From Cyclina sinensis (taxonomy: Eukaryota; Mollusca; Bivalvia; Venerida; Veneridae): a DNA stretch of 64,000 nucleotides. Made by a program: the position numbers and the translations under genes. How positions within the stretch are numbered: position 1 is the first letter of the stretch; each line of letters starts with the position of its first letter. The stretch covers positions 41,480,352 through 41,544,351 of the forward strand of contig JAAONU010000011.1 of assembly GCA_012932295.1 (NCBI GenBank), in the 5' to 3' direction. Under the pieces are notes generated by a model that was not told where the DNA came from, made no database searches, and saw only the letters and a list, made by a program, of their open reading frames with translations. Below, in pieces: positions 46,863-59,934 of this stretch.

Positions 46863-49800
46863 CACCATGTTGGTTGATTTTTCCTCGGAATTAAACATAT
46901 TTATTCATATTGTTATCAGACCACCTTTTCATATTTATTTTTTTATTTTTTATTAATTTATTTTTTATTTTGTTTTGATAGATAATTTCGATAACTAAAT
47001 ATCACCATGCTAAAGAGATTTATCTCCTTGTAATTGTCTGGTCATTTCTGTCTTTTCAGTATTAACAGTTTATATGTTTTACTAATAAAAACAAAATTGT
47101 CTAAAACCATTAAACATTTTGCCAATCTAACTAATTTCGTAACAATTTCACGTTGGGAATATAGATCTTGGAAGACTAATTTTAAAACATATTAAATATA
47201 TATGTAAAAGGATATCTGTTTCTGATAAATAAAAGAAACATATGACAGAAACGAAAATAATTGTGAATTCAAAGGAGAATTTCAAGTAATAAATAGAAAT
47301 CAAACAAATATTTACATTTCTTAGTTATTCAGTGGAGACGTTTCAATGTCAAATGTAAACTGTAATGCAATCAATAGATATCTTTTGCACTGTAACAGCG
47401 CACAAAAAAATAATTTATAAATGGAATTGCTTAAACAAAATCTATTGGATAAGAAGAGAATTTCATCAAAACTGCATTAATTTTGCAAAACATCCTAGTT
47501 TCCATTAATATATTTGCAGTAAATGATTTTATCCACGAAGTAAGTTTAAGTATATTTCAGTCAGAGCCTTTCCTTGCACAATATGCCTTTGTCGTCGACA
47601 AACGTCTAAGTACGAACGGATAATAATACTTCATACTTGGCATAATACCGGTATTACTTTAGATCGATGTAATCCTGATATAAGCTTTATAAGCTTATGA
47701 TTTAGATAAATATGAAACATTCGATACACATATTTTAAAAAGTAATTCTGTCATAACAGGAATAAGAAATAAAAAGAATTCTTTTGGGGTATTTTTTCTT
47801 AAAAAGAAAACCAAAGTTATTTTTCACAGCTTTTTTATTCCATGCTGTGTTTCGCATTCTCAACACAACTTAAACACCACTTTTATATCTGAGTCTTTAC
47901 ATGAATTCCATTAAACAGAAATGGGGGAATTATTTGTGCTGTCAAGGTAGGCCTGCAGCAGTATATAAGGGAACTGTGTCATTCAACAAAACAGGCCTGC
48001 AAATTTCTTAAAGGAGCGACCGCATAACTGTTGTCAAAACAGTTTAATGTTTTGTTTTGATTTTTCGGTACTTTCCAGTTGTGGAAAATGGGCACTGACC
48101 AAATGACTGTGTTTTTTTCAAGTTGTGGAAATGGGTTCTAACCAAATGACAGTGTTTCCACTTGTGAAGAATGGGTACTGACCAAATGACTATGGAGAGA
48201 TACTTTAGACATGAACATTTGACATGGTCCATTTGTTTCACGCATAGCTTAAGTGAAATGATATTGTGAGCATTTTTCAATCGACTCATTCACAAACAAT
48301 TCACTCAAGTGCTTTTATGTAACTACATCTATTTTCAATTTTTCAAGAGGCAACGGTACTAAAAATATAAAGTTCATTTAAAAACGCTTTATTTCAGAAA
48401 GGTTCTTTGTGCAATGTTTTGATTTCTTATTACTAAGGTGCATATTTAAGGGCATATTTTTGGTTTAAATAAAGACTTTTATATAGCACCGTTCAGGAAG
48501 AGAAGTTGTACCGGTCATCCTTTATCAAACACTTTCCTGTGACAATTCGATATAGATTTTCGTGGGTAACAGTGTTAGCCAAATCAACAATGCTTTTTTA
48601 CTTTCTTATTTTCTTACAAATGCTCCCGTCTCCAAAATGTTCTTCTCTTGCATTCGAATACTCCTATGTTATCTCAATGTGTCATATTAAATACTGAAAA
48701 GACGTGCAATAGTTGAATCAATATTTTTTATGCTATTTGACATTATTCTTCGAAATACTCCCGCAATTAGATTATTCGAACATTTATAAAAAAAAAAATA
48801 TTTTCTTTGGAAAGGTAAAATCTCTTTAAAAAGGAAAAGAAGACACTTCATATATCAAAGCTTTTTTGATAGTCAACTGCTCACTCGAAATCCCACTAGA
48901 ACAATTTGTTTACATGTAACTTATAATTCAAAAAAGGAGTCACTTCATAAATACATGGTTTTAAGAGTCTAAAACACATGCATCAAATTTTATTCCAGTT
49001 ACTGAAATTCCCACAAGAACTATTTGCATACATAAGCATTTGTCTTTAAAGGCCTTTAATGATGCCAATGTATTTCATTTCCCAAGTAATAAATCACTTG
49101 TTCAGAAAAGCAATCTTCTTGGGCTCTTTGCTGTCAAAGAATATTCCTGTTCTTATATATAAGGTCAAATGTATATTTGTTTTGTCATCATTTGACTGCT
49201 TCAATCGTCGTTTTCATAATACCTTAATGAAATCATACAGGAAGTGATGTGTCAAATTATTCTCTAGATATACGAATAATCAAAGAAAAAAGATGCAGCA
49301 GTTTGTGAATTGTGCTAATCAATATCCCTTAAAACATCTGAGCTTTTTATAATATGAATCGAATGATAAAGTTGAAAGCGAAGGTTTGTTAAAACAATAG
49401 CTCAAGAAATAAACATTTATATCAAATATTATTGAAAAGCAAACTCCAACTTTATTTTATACTCGCTCCTATAATGTGCTAAAGCTAAGATTGAGAGAAT
49501 GTCTCCAAAATGCTAGATAAGAACAGTAAAACTTGTATGTATCGAATTTCGATTAATCTAGATTCTCGATGTTTCGATGTTTCTCAAAAGTTTCGTTTTA
49601 TTTGTCTATATACAAATGTAGGTCATTGCAAATCAATGAATAAATGGCACATTTATTAATCGATTGTTGCAATATATGGAAGAAAATTTTAGTTCCGTGT
49701 GTGTACAATAACTGTTTAATTCTCCACGCGCATGAAATGGAGTTCGAATACCTGTAAAACTTATCTTGGCATTGTTTTCACCTCCGCGATAGCGGAGTTT

Positions 49801-50290
49801 GGTCGGAAAGCAGTTTGATCTGTTGACACATTGAGTATACGGTATCGATAGTGTCTGTTGTAGTTTTGCAAAAATTAACCAATTTATCTAGTTACATTGT
49901 GAAATCATAGGACGCCATTTTAGCTTGAGTGGCATTAATTATCTCAAAGTTTGTATTTAGCCGCAATGAATGTAACAAACAATATCTGTACTGCAGGATC
50001 AAATCAACACAGACTGGCCATAGCACTAAAATTTGGGAAAAAAATCAAATTTATACTTGTCGCAAGCCTAGAATTTTTTAACACATTGGTCAAGTCATAA
50101 GATATATATTAACTTCAACTTCACCTTAATACTGCCAAAAGTCAATTCTGACTATACTATGCAGGTGCGTGTCAAGAACATTAAAATTATGAAAGATAAA
50201 AACAAAGAAAACAAGGTTTTACTAAAGATTTTACTTAAACATTTATTTTGAACATTTAAAATTGATAAAACTTCTTCACTCCACTGATAA
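46863..50290. repeat. Segmental duplication copy (46.9-48.5 kb parallels 59.15-59.82 kb) and AT-rich sequence
   Basis: 'ccatgttggttgatttttcctcggaatta' (46865) matches 59159, 'tgtgtttcgcattctca' (47847) matches 59570, 'atatctgagtctttacat' (47885) matches 59607, and 'gtgcaatgttttgatttctta' (48410) matches 59716. No gene recognised. A short GC-rich hairpin lies at 49792-49807 and a three-copy minisatellite at 48079-48205. Confidence 0.6.
48079..48205. repeat. Three-copy 39-44-bp minisatellite
   Basis: 'ttgtggaaaatgggcactgaccaaatgactgtg' and its variants start at 48079, 48123 and 48162. The 81-codon minus-strand frame across it is a by-product. Confidence 0.8.
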
Positions 50291-50309
50291 AAGCTGGCGC
50301 AGTTGGGGT

Positions 50310-51157
50310 AGCCTAATCTCGGTCTGTAATTTGTTCCAGGGTCGTATAGTCCTTGGGAAGAAAGAATTCATGTAATGTTGTGTTTTTGATTGCGGGATGA
50401 GGAATTTTCTTATTTCTGTAAGGTGATTGTGATCGACATTGACCTGTTAGGATTTTTTGTATAGCATGACCAGGCTGGCATGGTTTCGCCTTTGCTCTTG
50501 TGTTGACCACTTTTATTCCTTAATCATGTTTGTTACACTGCTTGTATAGTGGTAATCTTTATGAACATACCTTGCAGCCGACCCTGGACCGTTTCTATTC
50601 TGTGAGTGAGACATTTCTGCCATGGTTGTCATGCGGTTGAGCAGTATTCGACCTGTGGTCTTACATAAGTTTTGTATCCTGCTTCTTTGATTTGTTTGTT
50701 TTGTGTTTTGATATTTCGTCTAATGAATCTTAAGCTGTTTTTGCTTTGTTTGTGACGCTGTTTATGTGGGATGACCAGTTCAGATTACTACTTAAAGTAA
50801 CTCTAAGTATTTTGCATTTTCTATGGTTTTCAGAATAGTGCTGTGTAGAGTGTAGGGAAAGATGACTGGTTTCTTTTTCATGTGTATTCTGAGTACTTCA
50901 CAATTATCTGGGTTGAATTCCATTGACCATTCTTTTTTCCATATTTCAAGGTTGTGCAAATCATTTTGTAAACTTTGCGCTAATGCTTGTGATTTAATTG
51001 TTAAATAAACTATGGTATCATGGCAAATAGACACACCCGGCTCCTGATACTTCCTGGTAGGTCACTGATGTATGCAAGAAAGAGACACGAGCCTGATTCC
51101 TGAGGGACATCAGAAAGCACAGGAATCATGTCGGAGACCTTGTTTTCGTCTAATACT
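50310..51157 (-). pseudogene. Decayed non-LTR reverse transcriptase fragment (minus)
   Basis: Minus-strand pieces in several frames read VLDENKVSDMIPVLSDVPQ and CLFLAYISDLPGSI (RT palm), a damaged catalytic motif followed by DTIVYLTIKSQA, FNPDNCEVLRIH, IENAKYLELL, then PQVEYCST and, at the 3' end, FFLPKDYTTLEQITD. The order is that of a jockey/RTE-type RT from the VPQG motif to the C-terminus. The YADD motif and G of VPQG are altered. Upstream it abuts the 145-bp satellite, so the endonuclease and RT fingers are missing. Confidence 0.8.
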
Positions 51158-51159
51158 TG

Positions 51160-51860
51160 CTGTGCTCTGGTTTGGTACTGATCACTCCTGTGAAGTTTCA
51201 TCCAAATTTCACCAGCAGTTTGACCTGTGAAAGCCGAAGAATGTTTTTCTGTTTTTTTATAGCTGTGGCGGCCACATTGTGCAGTGAAGTGGGACATGTC
51301 GGCTATATAATCAAACGGGGTTGGTACTGATCACTTCTGTGAAGTTTCTTTAAAATCGCACCAGCAGTTTGATCTGTGAAAGCCGGACAAGGATTTTCAA
51401 TTTTTAGCTCTGGCGGCCATTCTGTGCAGCCAAGCGGAACGTGCCGGTAATTTGCACAACTAGGGTTGGTACTGACCATTCCTGTGAAGTTTTGTCGAAA
51501 TCCCGCCATCAGTTTGACCTGTGAAAGCCGGACAAGGTTTTTATATTTTTAGCTCTGGTGGCCATTTTGTTCAGCCAAGCGGAACGTGCCGGCGATATGC
51601 ACAGCTAGATTTAGTACTGATCACTCCTTTGAAGTTTTGTCGAAATCCCACCCGCAGTTTGACCTGTGAAAGCCGGACAAGGTTTTTCAATTTTTAGCTG
51701 TGTTGGCCTATTTGTACAGCCAAGCGGAAAGTGCCGTTGATATGAACAACTAGGGTTGGCACTGATCACTCCTGTGAAGTTTTGTCGAAATCCCGCCAGC
51801 AGTTTGAACTGTGAAAGCCGGACAAGCCGAATGCGGACGGACGGACGGCGAAGGCAAAAA
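51160..51860. repeat. 145-bp tandem repeat, five copies
   Basis: The word 'ggtactgatcactcctgtgaagtttt' begins near 51174, 51323, 51468, 51613 and 51758 (periods 149, 145, 145, 145). Each unit contains 'agtttgacctgtgaaagccggacaagg' and 'ccaagcggaacgtgccgg'. The array ends in 'gccgaatgcggacggacggac', a familiar bivalve repeat terminus. The GC content is well above the neighbourhood. Minus-strand frames of 68-111 codons are by-products. Confidence 0.9.
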
Positions 51861-52655
51861 CAATATGTTAATTGCAAACTGACCATCGTTGATTGGCCAG
51901 CATTAATCCTATTATGAGATTTGTCTGCTTTTTGTAATTTTGTCATTTCTTAAAAGTCTTAAAATAAACAATATGAAAAAAAAAACATTACATTTTCTGT
52001 TTTGAATTTTGATGCAATTTTCCAAAATGGAGAAACGTAAAACAAAACTATAAAGTTGAATCAGGGAAATGACAAGAGCAATATATGTATTCTAAAAATG
52101 CAGCACATTTTGCAGACTTTGTTTTATGTTTTAAAATGAGCATTAAATTCCAACAGAAAATTGTTATTTCTAATGTTATTAAAGCTGATATTTATTTAAA
52201 TGTGTTTATTTAAAGTGTCATATATTCCTATTAATACTTGGTTATTCAGTATTGAAATATTCCAAATGTTAACGGTAACCCTCAAATGGGAAACTTTGGT
52301 CAATCCGCTATTAAGACCAATTCGCTTTTAAGAACACTTTATGGAAGAACCATTGCAAATCATTTGTAAGGGCATGTCTTGGAGCATTTGTAAATGGTTG
52401 TACTTGACATTTCTTTTAATCTTTCAACAAGAAAAATGAAGATAAATGTTAACTGTCCTTTGCTTTATGCGTGATTTCAAAAAGATAACTTTAAAATATC
52501 TATTAGGAAAACATATGTCACCCTTAATATGGATGTGTACTGTTATATGTTCTATATTATCGGACATATCATCTGTTGAAGTAACGTCATCATTATAAAT
52601 GTACTACAGATATAGTATTCGGCGTTCTTTTCGCTAATAAGTTTAATCATTTAGT
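51861..52655. other. AT-rich intergenic sequence
   Basis: No gene or repeat recognised; several short ORFs lack any motif. Confidence 0.4.
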
Positions 52656-52665
52656 TTAGTTTATA

Positions 52666-52851
52666 CCAAATTTATTTTAGTTCGATTGTGTAGGAAGCTT
52701 TTAGCTTATAGACACACTCTCGAATCCGTTCCTGGAACTAACCAGTACTAAGCAATGTGTGTAAAGTGTCTTGCTCAAGGAAACAACGGCTTGTCCCTGA
52801 CGGGGTTTGAACCCGTGAGGCTAGCAATCCTTTGACTACTAGTCCAACGCG
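52666..52851 (-). mobile_element. Complete 186-bp tRNA-derived SINE (minus) with 10-bp target duplication
   Basis: Read on the minus strand it starts 'TAACGCGTTGGACTAGTAGT', has a B box 'GGGTTCAAACCCC' and a central 'TTGTTTCCTTGAGCAAGACA' block of the kind conserved among metazoan SINEs. TTAGTTTATA is repeated at 52656-52665 and 52852-52861. The clear tRNA-like head and duplication support a full-length copy. Confidence 0.8.
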
Positions 52852-55282
52852 TTAGTTTATATAAAGATTCTCGTTAAATCTGAATAAAAGAATTCTAAGC
52901 AACAGAAATCAGAAAAGGACTATAATTGATCCACAGAGTGATAAAAGAAAGCTTAAATATACATCATTTTCTCAACAGCTTAATGTTCCTGTCTATATTA
53001 ACAAGGATACGTGTGACTTATAGTGATTATATCAACGCTACAATCACCATATGTTGTCAAATAAAAAACAAAACAAAAATCTTAAAATAGTGATTTGAGT
53101 TTTTTCACAGATAGCATCTTCAGGCCAGTATCTTCATAACTGTACACTTAAGCCAGGTCTGTAGTAATATTTCATTTATGATGTAAACTGCTCTAGAGCC
53201 TAAGTGTGTAACATGAAATCCTTTTGGCCATTCAATTTCTGGTTTGTTGCTTCGAAACATTTTATAATAACGTTGAAAATTTAAAAGATTAACCATTTAA
53301 TAGTTATAATTAAAAACACATATATTTGACAGAAAAACACAGAGTTTCTTTTCATTATTGGAATTCTCAAATTATATTAATTGTTTACATTAATATGTCT
53401 CGCTTGATAATGTCAGAGAAACGAAAGAGAGTTTCTGCGTCAGTACATTTATCTTTGGTTGCAAATGATAGATTAATTGTAAGATAATATTTCTATAGAT
53501 AGAACTAAAAGGACGTTCGTTATAAAGTATAATATAGATTAGCAAAATTGTTACTTGCTCAAAGTTCAATAAATAAGTAAAGCAAAAAAATAAAAGGTCT
53601 CTGAGAAGAAATACGGTGCATAAGAAGGGCACTGCATTAACGCAAATAACAAGACTATACTGCTACATAATAATAAAGCAAAAGGATCATGTACACGATG
53701 CAAGTAGGTAGTTATTAACATAAAAAAGATACAAAGACTGAACCTTTAACGACTTGTGTTTACTTATGTTGGAAAAAAAAACAATTACCGGTTTGCCAGC
53801 TTATCAATCGTTTAACAGAATGAAGATTATAAACATTTGACACTTTTATTCAGACAAACTGTCGAAACAATAGCATTCCTTAAGTAGTGTAATATTTACA
53901 GTAAAGTAATCATCTCAGCTGGAAAAGCAATAACACGTAATAATTCCGCAGTCATAAATACAAAAACTGTCTTCGCCGAGCATATTGGCGTCTTTGTAGA
54001 AAAGAACCATGTGCGTGCAGAATTCAAATCGTTCAGAGGTTCAGAACATAGTTTGTTTGTTTGTTTGTCGTTATATTAGGAGCAACTACAAATGCTTTAT
54101 ACCAAATGTTCCTAACAGAAAAAGCAACGAATGTGATATTTACAAGAACATGAGTCACGGACGTCATGTTAACAGTATAATTACATTTTCGCTATTTAAC
54201 GTAAAGGTGTATGCGTAAGCTTTAACTATGCAATAACAATGCAGCTAACAACATGTATTTTCGAAATGTTCTGGTAACTGACATCGTTGAAATAAATATT
54301 ATTGCTTCACAGACAATGTGTAAATAGCTTAATATTTATGTTTGAACGCGTAAGGACATGAAGGGCTATTTTCGTGCTAAATTTGAGCTGAAAATTTTAA
54401 ATCTAAAGCAGAGGGACTATTGAAATTTGACTTGTATCATAATTACGGGAATTGAGTAGAATAAAAAGATGGACACGAAAGCGACGTTCTTCAATGAATG
54501 AAATCTATCATGAAATACATTAAAAATACATTAAGACAAAACAACGGAGAAAAAACTTAAAATATTAAACCTGTAAAAATGTATTGTTAAAATCTCTGGA
54601 TTTCGTTTCCCTTAAAAATATATTAGTATTATTCAGTACGTATCATTAATGATACAGATTCCAAAGTTTATTCATATGACTCGAATTCAGAAGTCTACTT
54701 TTAATGCGTTTGTTATTGTGCCTGTTTGAGCACTAAAACCTTTATGTGCTTATCTGCATTGAGCAGGTAAGACAAGTGTCTAAGGCAGTCTTATAGCACA
54801 ACCATACGACCAAAAATAAAAGGAATACAAGAAACTGAACCTGTTTCTTTCCCGGGATTTTATCCGCAGAATTTGACCTGATGCAACAGAGAGATAAATT
54901 GTCGTTCATGTGCAGACTATAAAGAATTATGGTATTTGCTGGAAATTTTATAAAGTACGTTTGAAAGCCTAAATGAAAATAAAATATTTTTATAGCCTTT
55001 TTAAATCTTTAAGGTCTTATTTAAATAGATGAAAAGTATCTATATTAGTGGTTATTTTGTTCTTTTTGTTATTGTTATTGCTCTTAATTATCTCAAGCTC
55101 TTAATTATCTCATATTCTTTTATTCATAGTGATACACACTTATGTAGTAAGATAACTGGAGCTTGACAAATTTATTGAGAGAATGTGTCTAAAATATATA
55201 TTCTCAAGGGTATTGTAGCTTAATGAAAAATATAAATCACAGAGACTGAGTAGCAATAAATATAATACCTATCATTAGGCAG

Positions 55283-55334
55283 CATATTGGTTTCAAAGCA
55301 GGAACAGCTCTTCAAGAATGTGTGTGTATGAGTG

Positions 55335-55367
<33 letters not shown>

Positions 55368-56165
55368 GTGTGCAGAACTACATTTGTGCTTAGGCTTAGG
55401 CGTGATAAATAAGTATCGAAGAGGCAAAGTCACAGATCCACACTAGCAATGAAATCATGGAACAAACCATAATGGCACATATACTTTTGAAACAGAAAAT
55501 CACCGAAATAATACTACAGACAAGACAACATAAGGAATAAATCTTACCATTTTAAAGATGAATGAAGATATAATTTTAAATTTTTGATTACACTTAACAT
55601 AATTTATAAATGTAAAGTTAATTTTCATACATAAGCATACAAACTTTGCTAGAGAGAAAAATGTTGTTTAATTGTGTGACTGTCGACCCGTTTTACGGAC
55701 ATCGTCGATGTGTGCTCGGCAACTTGTTTCTTTGATTATTAATTTAAATCATGCAATTTGACTCTGAAGCTCATGCATATTGGTTTCAAAGCAGGAACAG
55801 CTCTTCAAGAATGTGTGTGTGTGTGTGTGTGCAGAACTACATAGTGCTTAGGCTTAGGCGTGGTAATTAGTATCAACGAGGCAAAGTCACAGATTCCCAC
55901 TGGCATTGAAAGCATGAAGCAAAGCGTATCCAAAATAAATATATTTTTGAACAAGAAAATCATCAAAATAATACTACAGACAAGAAAACATAAGGAATAA
56001 AATTAGTCATTTTAAAGATGAATGAAAATATAATCTATATTACAAATACCTTAATTTATAAATATAATTTAATTTTCAACCTAATGTTTACAAACTTTGC
56101 CAGAGAGAAAAGTGCTGTTTATGTTACAATGTCGACTCGTTTTACGGACATCGTCGATGTATATA
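55283..56165 (+). repeat. Tandem duplication inside copy A (~450-490 bp unit)
   Basis: 'catattggtttcaaagcaggaacagctcttcaagaatgtgtgtg' occurs at 55283 and 55776, with the downstream 'gtcgac.cgttttacgg' block at 55682 and 56131. Copy B has one such unit (about 61880-62240). Both copies here have grown a (TG)n tract where copy B has only a short one. Confidence 0.85.
55320..55372. repeat. (TG)n microsatellite
   Basis: Slightly interrupted TG repeat of about 50 bases. A related shorter tract lies at 55811-55830 in the tandem copy. Confidence 0.9.
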
Positions 56166-57680
56166 TTGTTACTGGTTATACATTTTAGCAAATTTTGATC
56201 GGCGCTATATTTCCAATTAAGGAATAAAGCACGTAAACATCAAGCATTTGAAAAACAGTTTGCTCTAGAAGACTACCAGTTCTTCAACGCGCAGTGAAAT
56301 AAAATTAAGACTTTCGTAATGCGTCTTGGTAAAACGAAATCACAGGTATTTTAAAAGTACAAATACTTAGACAATGTTCCAAATCTACTGGTACTTTGTT
56401 ATAAAGAATGCGTAGACTATTTATTCTGATCTATTTCTGTATTTTTTTCGATAACTTACAGTCTGCCATAGCTCTGTCGTATATATTTGTCATAAAAAAG
56501 GATTACATTTTTTCATTTTCCATTACAAACAACATTCTCTTTGTATAAATATCCACTCATTATTAAGGATTTGACGTTTATGAATAGTTAATATCATCAT
56601 ATTCTGTAATAATGGTGTATGAAGCCATCATACAGAAATAAAAATTATGTTACTTGTATCAATACTCCATAAGAGGTGAATATATCTGATTAACAGATTT
56701 CTAAGTATATGCATTTATCATAAGAATTAATAAAAATTATAGTTAGTTGGATATTTGAAATCCTAGAAGAATATGTTCCTGCAAGCAACGACAAGTACCT
56801 TAAAGAATCAATGTCGGTAGTCTGTTTATTATCACCATATGACACATAAAGTATAAGGAAAATATAACTCAGCTGTACGAGATTTCTTTATAAGGTTTGT
56901 TTATGCCATTGCATCAGGTGGACGGGATTTCCGACATCTTAATACAGCATAAATTACTAAAACAAATTCAATGAAAGACTAATTAAAAATATTTGCATGA
57001 AAGGGGAACACTTTTGAAAAGCCATAAAACTTTGATCCTTATTTTATCTAGAACAATGCTGTAGTAGTATAACACATGTTCATTTTTTTATCAAATGAAA
57101 TATTTTATAATAACAAATAGCAATTATTTTTATCTAGGGTATTGCACTCTTAATGGACTGTTTCAACCTTTCAAGCCTGTTGCAAAACATAAACAATATA
57201 AAACGCTTTTACCATAATATTTGAGTTCAGAATAAAATCTTTTGAACTCTTTGCTTATAGAAAATTTCTAATTTGATAATTTACTCGCCTCTATATTTCT
57301 ATTGTCTGAGTTTGACATTACAATAGTTTTAATTTACATGATTATTAAATTCATTCCTGGGGAAAGCGTTTGCCTAATGTATCTGTTAGAAATATGAAAT
57401 CTCCTTATAAAAGACACGCACAATTGTAAATCCTTTAATGCAGAACGCAAATTTGTTGTACGAAACCAATTTATTCAACAGATCCATCGGTTGAAACCTG
57501 CATAATAACAGAGAGGCCGTCTGCACAATACTATTTTTTATTAATATATGAATTTTGCATTGTTCCTTAATTCATCCATTTGTGTCTTGATACATGGAAT
57601 CGGCTACGAAGTGAGAGCACGGTTGTGCAAATCATACATCTTTTAATTCAGAAGGCGTATTTTGTTATAAGAATAATACT

Positions 57681-57914
57681 TGTAGCGTTGAGGAATAAGA
57701 AAGAAGCTGTCAAATAGGATATCGATTTGGGTAATTATCAAACTAATGTATTTCAAGGCAACTTTGTCTGTTTCAATATTTAGTCTTTCCGTTTTAGGAG
57801 GTCAAGAAGTTGGTTCAATGGCGACCTTGCTTTACATACACATAAGTATAGCGATTAAACACAACTTACGTTTCAAATGAAAATAATTAGTTTTATTTCC
57901 AAAATATATACAGC

Positions 57915-57954
<40 letters not shown>

Positions 57955-59117
57955 GCCATTTATTTTCGATAAGAATATGTGGTTTACGGAATATCTTTTG
58001 TTTCATGCCAGTTGCCTATGGGTTTTTACTTGTGCATCATTCAACGGCTGAAAATTATTACTGCTTGGCAGAAACAACAAGACAATGTAAAGAACCATAG
58101 GATTTACTGAGTGCTATGGTGTAATATTACAGTAAAAAAAGCTCCCTAACATAAACAATAACACGTAAAAATGAAGCACCTGTCTACACTACTGTTGAAT
58201 CATTAGAAGGAATGCTATGATAATCCGAAGCGTAACACAATACACAAGTGGTTTCTTAAACACATGTTATATATCTTTAATAGTGCTTTTATTCGTTTTT
58301 TTTTATTTTCCATTAATAAAAATATAACATTTATCGCTAATAACTGTCTCCTCTCTTTGTTTTATTATGCAGTTATGAAGTTTGATCACTCATCTTCTAT
58401 GTTAGGGCATTCGACTCTTTAAGAAAATCTATTTTCCAAAAAAAACGTTATTTCATAGCCATTTTCAATAATGAAAGCATTGGTAACAAAAGATAAAAAA
58501 GAAGTTGTTGATCAATTAAGAATGATACCGTTAATTTCAGACAAAATTGCAAGAATGTATGTTAGTTTGTTGTTTTGTTAGAAGAGATCTCAGTCATCTA
58601 AATGTTTGCACCTGCAGGAAGGTGAAAAGTGTGCAAACCTTTTATAATGCCGGTAAGGCATTGTATGTTTTAAAGAATATCATGGTACGCATGAAACTAT
58701 TTATTAGTGTTTCTAAACAGCTAATGTTGTTACGCCACGAACAATTCCTAGCTATATTACAAGAGAAAATGGCATGCTTTATATATGTCTTGAAATGTAC
58801 AAACACGCTGAGATGCTCATTTCTGATTATCACACATCCTTTAATGCAGCTATTGCATTTTGAAATTTATTTTGACAGCATTATTCAAAAGCGTATAAAA
58901 GCAATGTAATTTCACTGTGTCTTTTTGCCGAGTTTTGCGTTTTAGCAAATATTTTTCGTGGCGACGAGTATATAGTAACTAAAGGAGTATATAAACCAAA
59001 TAAAAAACGAGCCCCTGAAAATAAGAAAAGACCAGTAGTTCATCAACGTTTAATGGAATACACCAGACACTTTCGTACAATAGGCATGACAAAAAATCAA
59101 ATTACGTCACAAACGAT
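57681..59117. other. AT-rich spacer between duplication copies
   Basis: Contains a (TG)n tract at 57916-57952. The 120-codon frame at 58547-58909 has no motif or relative I recognise; its codon make-up looks like chance sequence. Confidence 0.4.
57916..57952. repeat. (TG)n microsatellite
   Basis: Uninterrupted TG repeat of about 36 bases; the Cys/Val open frame across it is an artefact. Confidence 0.95.
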
Positions 59118-59820
59118 CAAAACATTTCACTTATTTCAGTCAGGGACTTAAATCGCACTATGTTGGTTGATTTATCCTTGGAATTACACAAATGTATTCA
59201 TAATGTTATCGGACCACGTTTTTATATATAAACTTACTATGATTTAGGTAAATGTGTAACACATATTTAAGAAAGTAAATCTATTACAGCCAATTTCACT
59301 TGATTTCTTCTTAGATAATATAGTTTCATACAGACGTAAAAGAATAGACGATTATATGTATATACACACTATTTATAACAACTTATTTTTAATCATAATT
59401 TTCCTTAAAGCAAAATAATTTAGCAGCTTTAACTTAAACATAAAAAATGTAATCATATTAGAGATAACAGCAAAAACAAATTAAAGAATTATTCTTAGAT
59501 ATGTACTTTTAAAAAGGGACAACTAAAACTGGTCTTTTCGGTTAGTTTTTTTATTTATTATTTCTTGCGGTGTTTCGCATTTTCAGCTCAAGTTAAACAT
59601 TCTTTTATATCTGAGTCTTTACATCAGTGCCATCAATCAGTAATGGAGAAATATTTCAGCTATCTAGCCAGTACTTGTAGCTTTGAAACTGAATGTCTGG
59701 CAAAAATGTTCATTGTGCAATATTATGATTTCTTGTTACAAAGGTATACGTGTACAAGTATACATAACGCTAAAATAATGACTTGTTTATAACACTGTTC
59801 AGAGAGAGAATAGTACTCTA
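59118..59820 (+). repeat. Paralogue of 41.07/46.86-48.5 kb, including the empty retrotransposon site
   Basis: 'aaacgatcaaaacatttcacttatttcagtcaggga' at 59111-59146 parallels the left flank of the retrotransposon. 'actatgttggttgatttatccttggaattac' at 59157-59187 parallels the right flank. The two run together here without interruption, which is the pre-insertion arrangement. Confidence 0.8.
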
Positions 59821-59934
59821 ATAGTATATCAATTGTACATGCTTCACTTGGAAACATCAGTAAAACGAATGACAGGCTCAGTGGTCAGTACATATTTTGG
59901 CTGAAATGGTGAATTAACGGTAGGATGATAGTAC

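Larger units (their letters stand above)
53450..57680 (+). repeat. Segmental duplication, copy A (partner 60350-64000)
   Basis: Conserved words in order: 'gttcaataaataa.ta.agcaaaa' (53565/60368), 'cattcctt.agtagtgtaatatttac' (53874/60640), 'gatacagattccaaagtttattcatatgactc' (54651/60979), 'tttgatcggcgctatatttccaatt' (56194/62605), 'aaatctactggtactttgttataaaga' (56380/62787), 'gatttccgacatctt' (56926/63356) and 'gatccatcggttgaaa' (57480/63751). Divergence looks like roughly 10-20%. No shared open frame is visible, so what was duplicated is unclear. Confidence 0.85.

Noticed and set aside
51010..51946. Several minus-strand frames of 68-111 codons containing similar peptides
   Set aside because: They are translations of the 145-bp satellite; the similarity among them is due to the tandem repeat, though the distal part of the first includes real RT remnant.
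57918..58100. Cys/Val-rich 60-codon frame
   Set aside because: Artefact of the (TG)n tract.
58547..58909. 120-codon frame
   Set aside because: No motif, no splice or promoter context, and an antisense frame of similar quality overlaps it; I treat it as chance.
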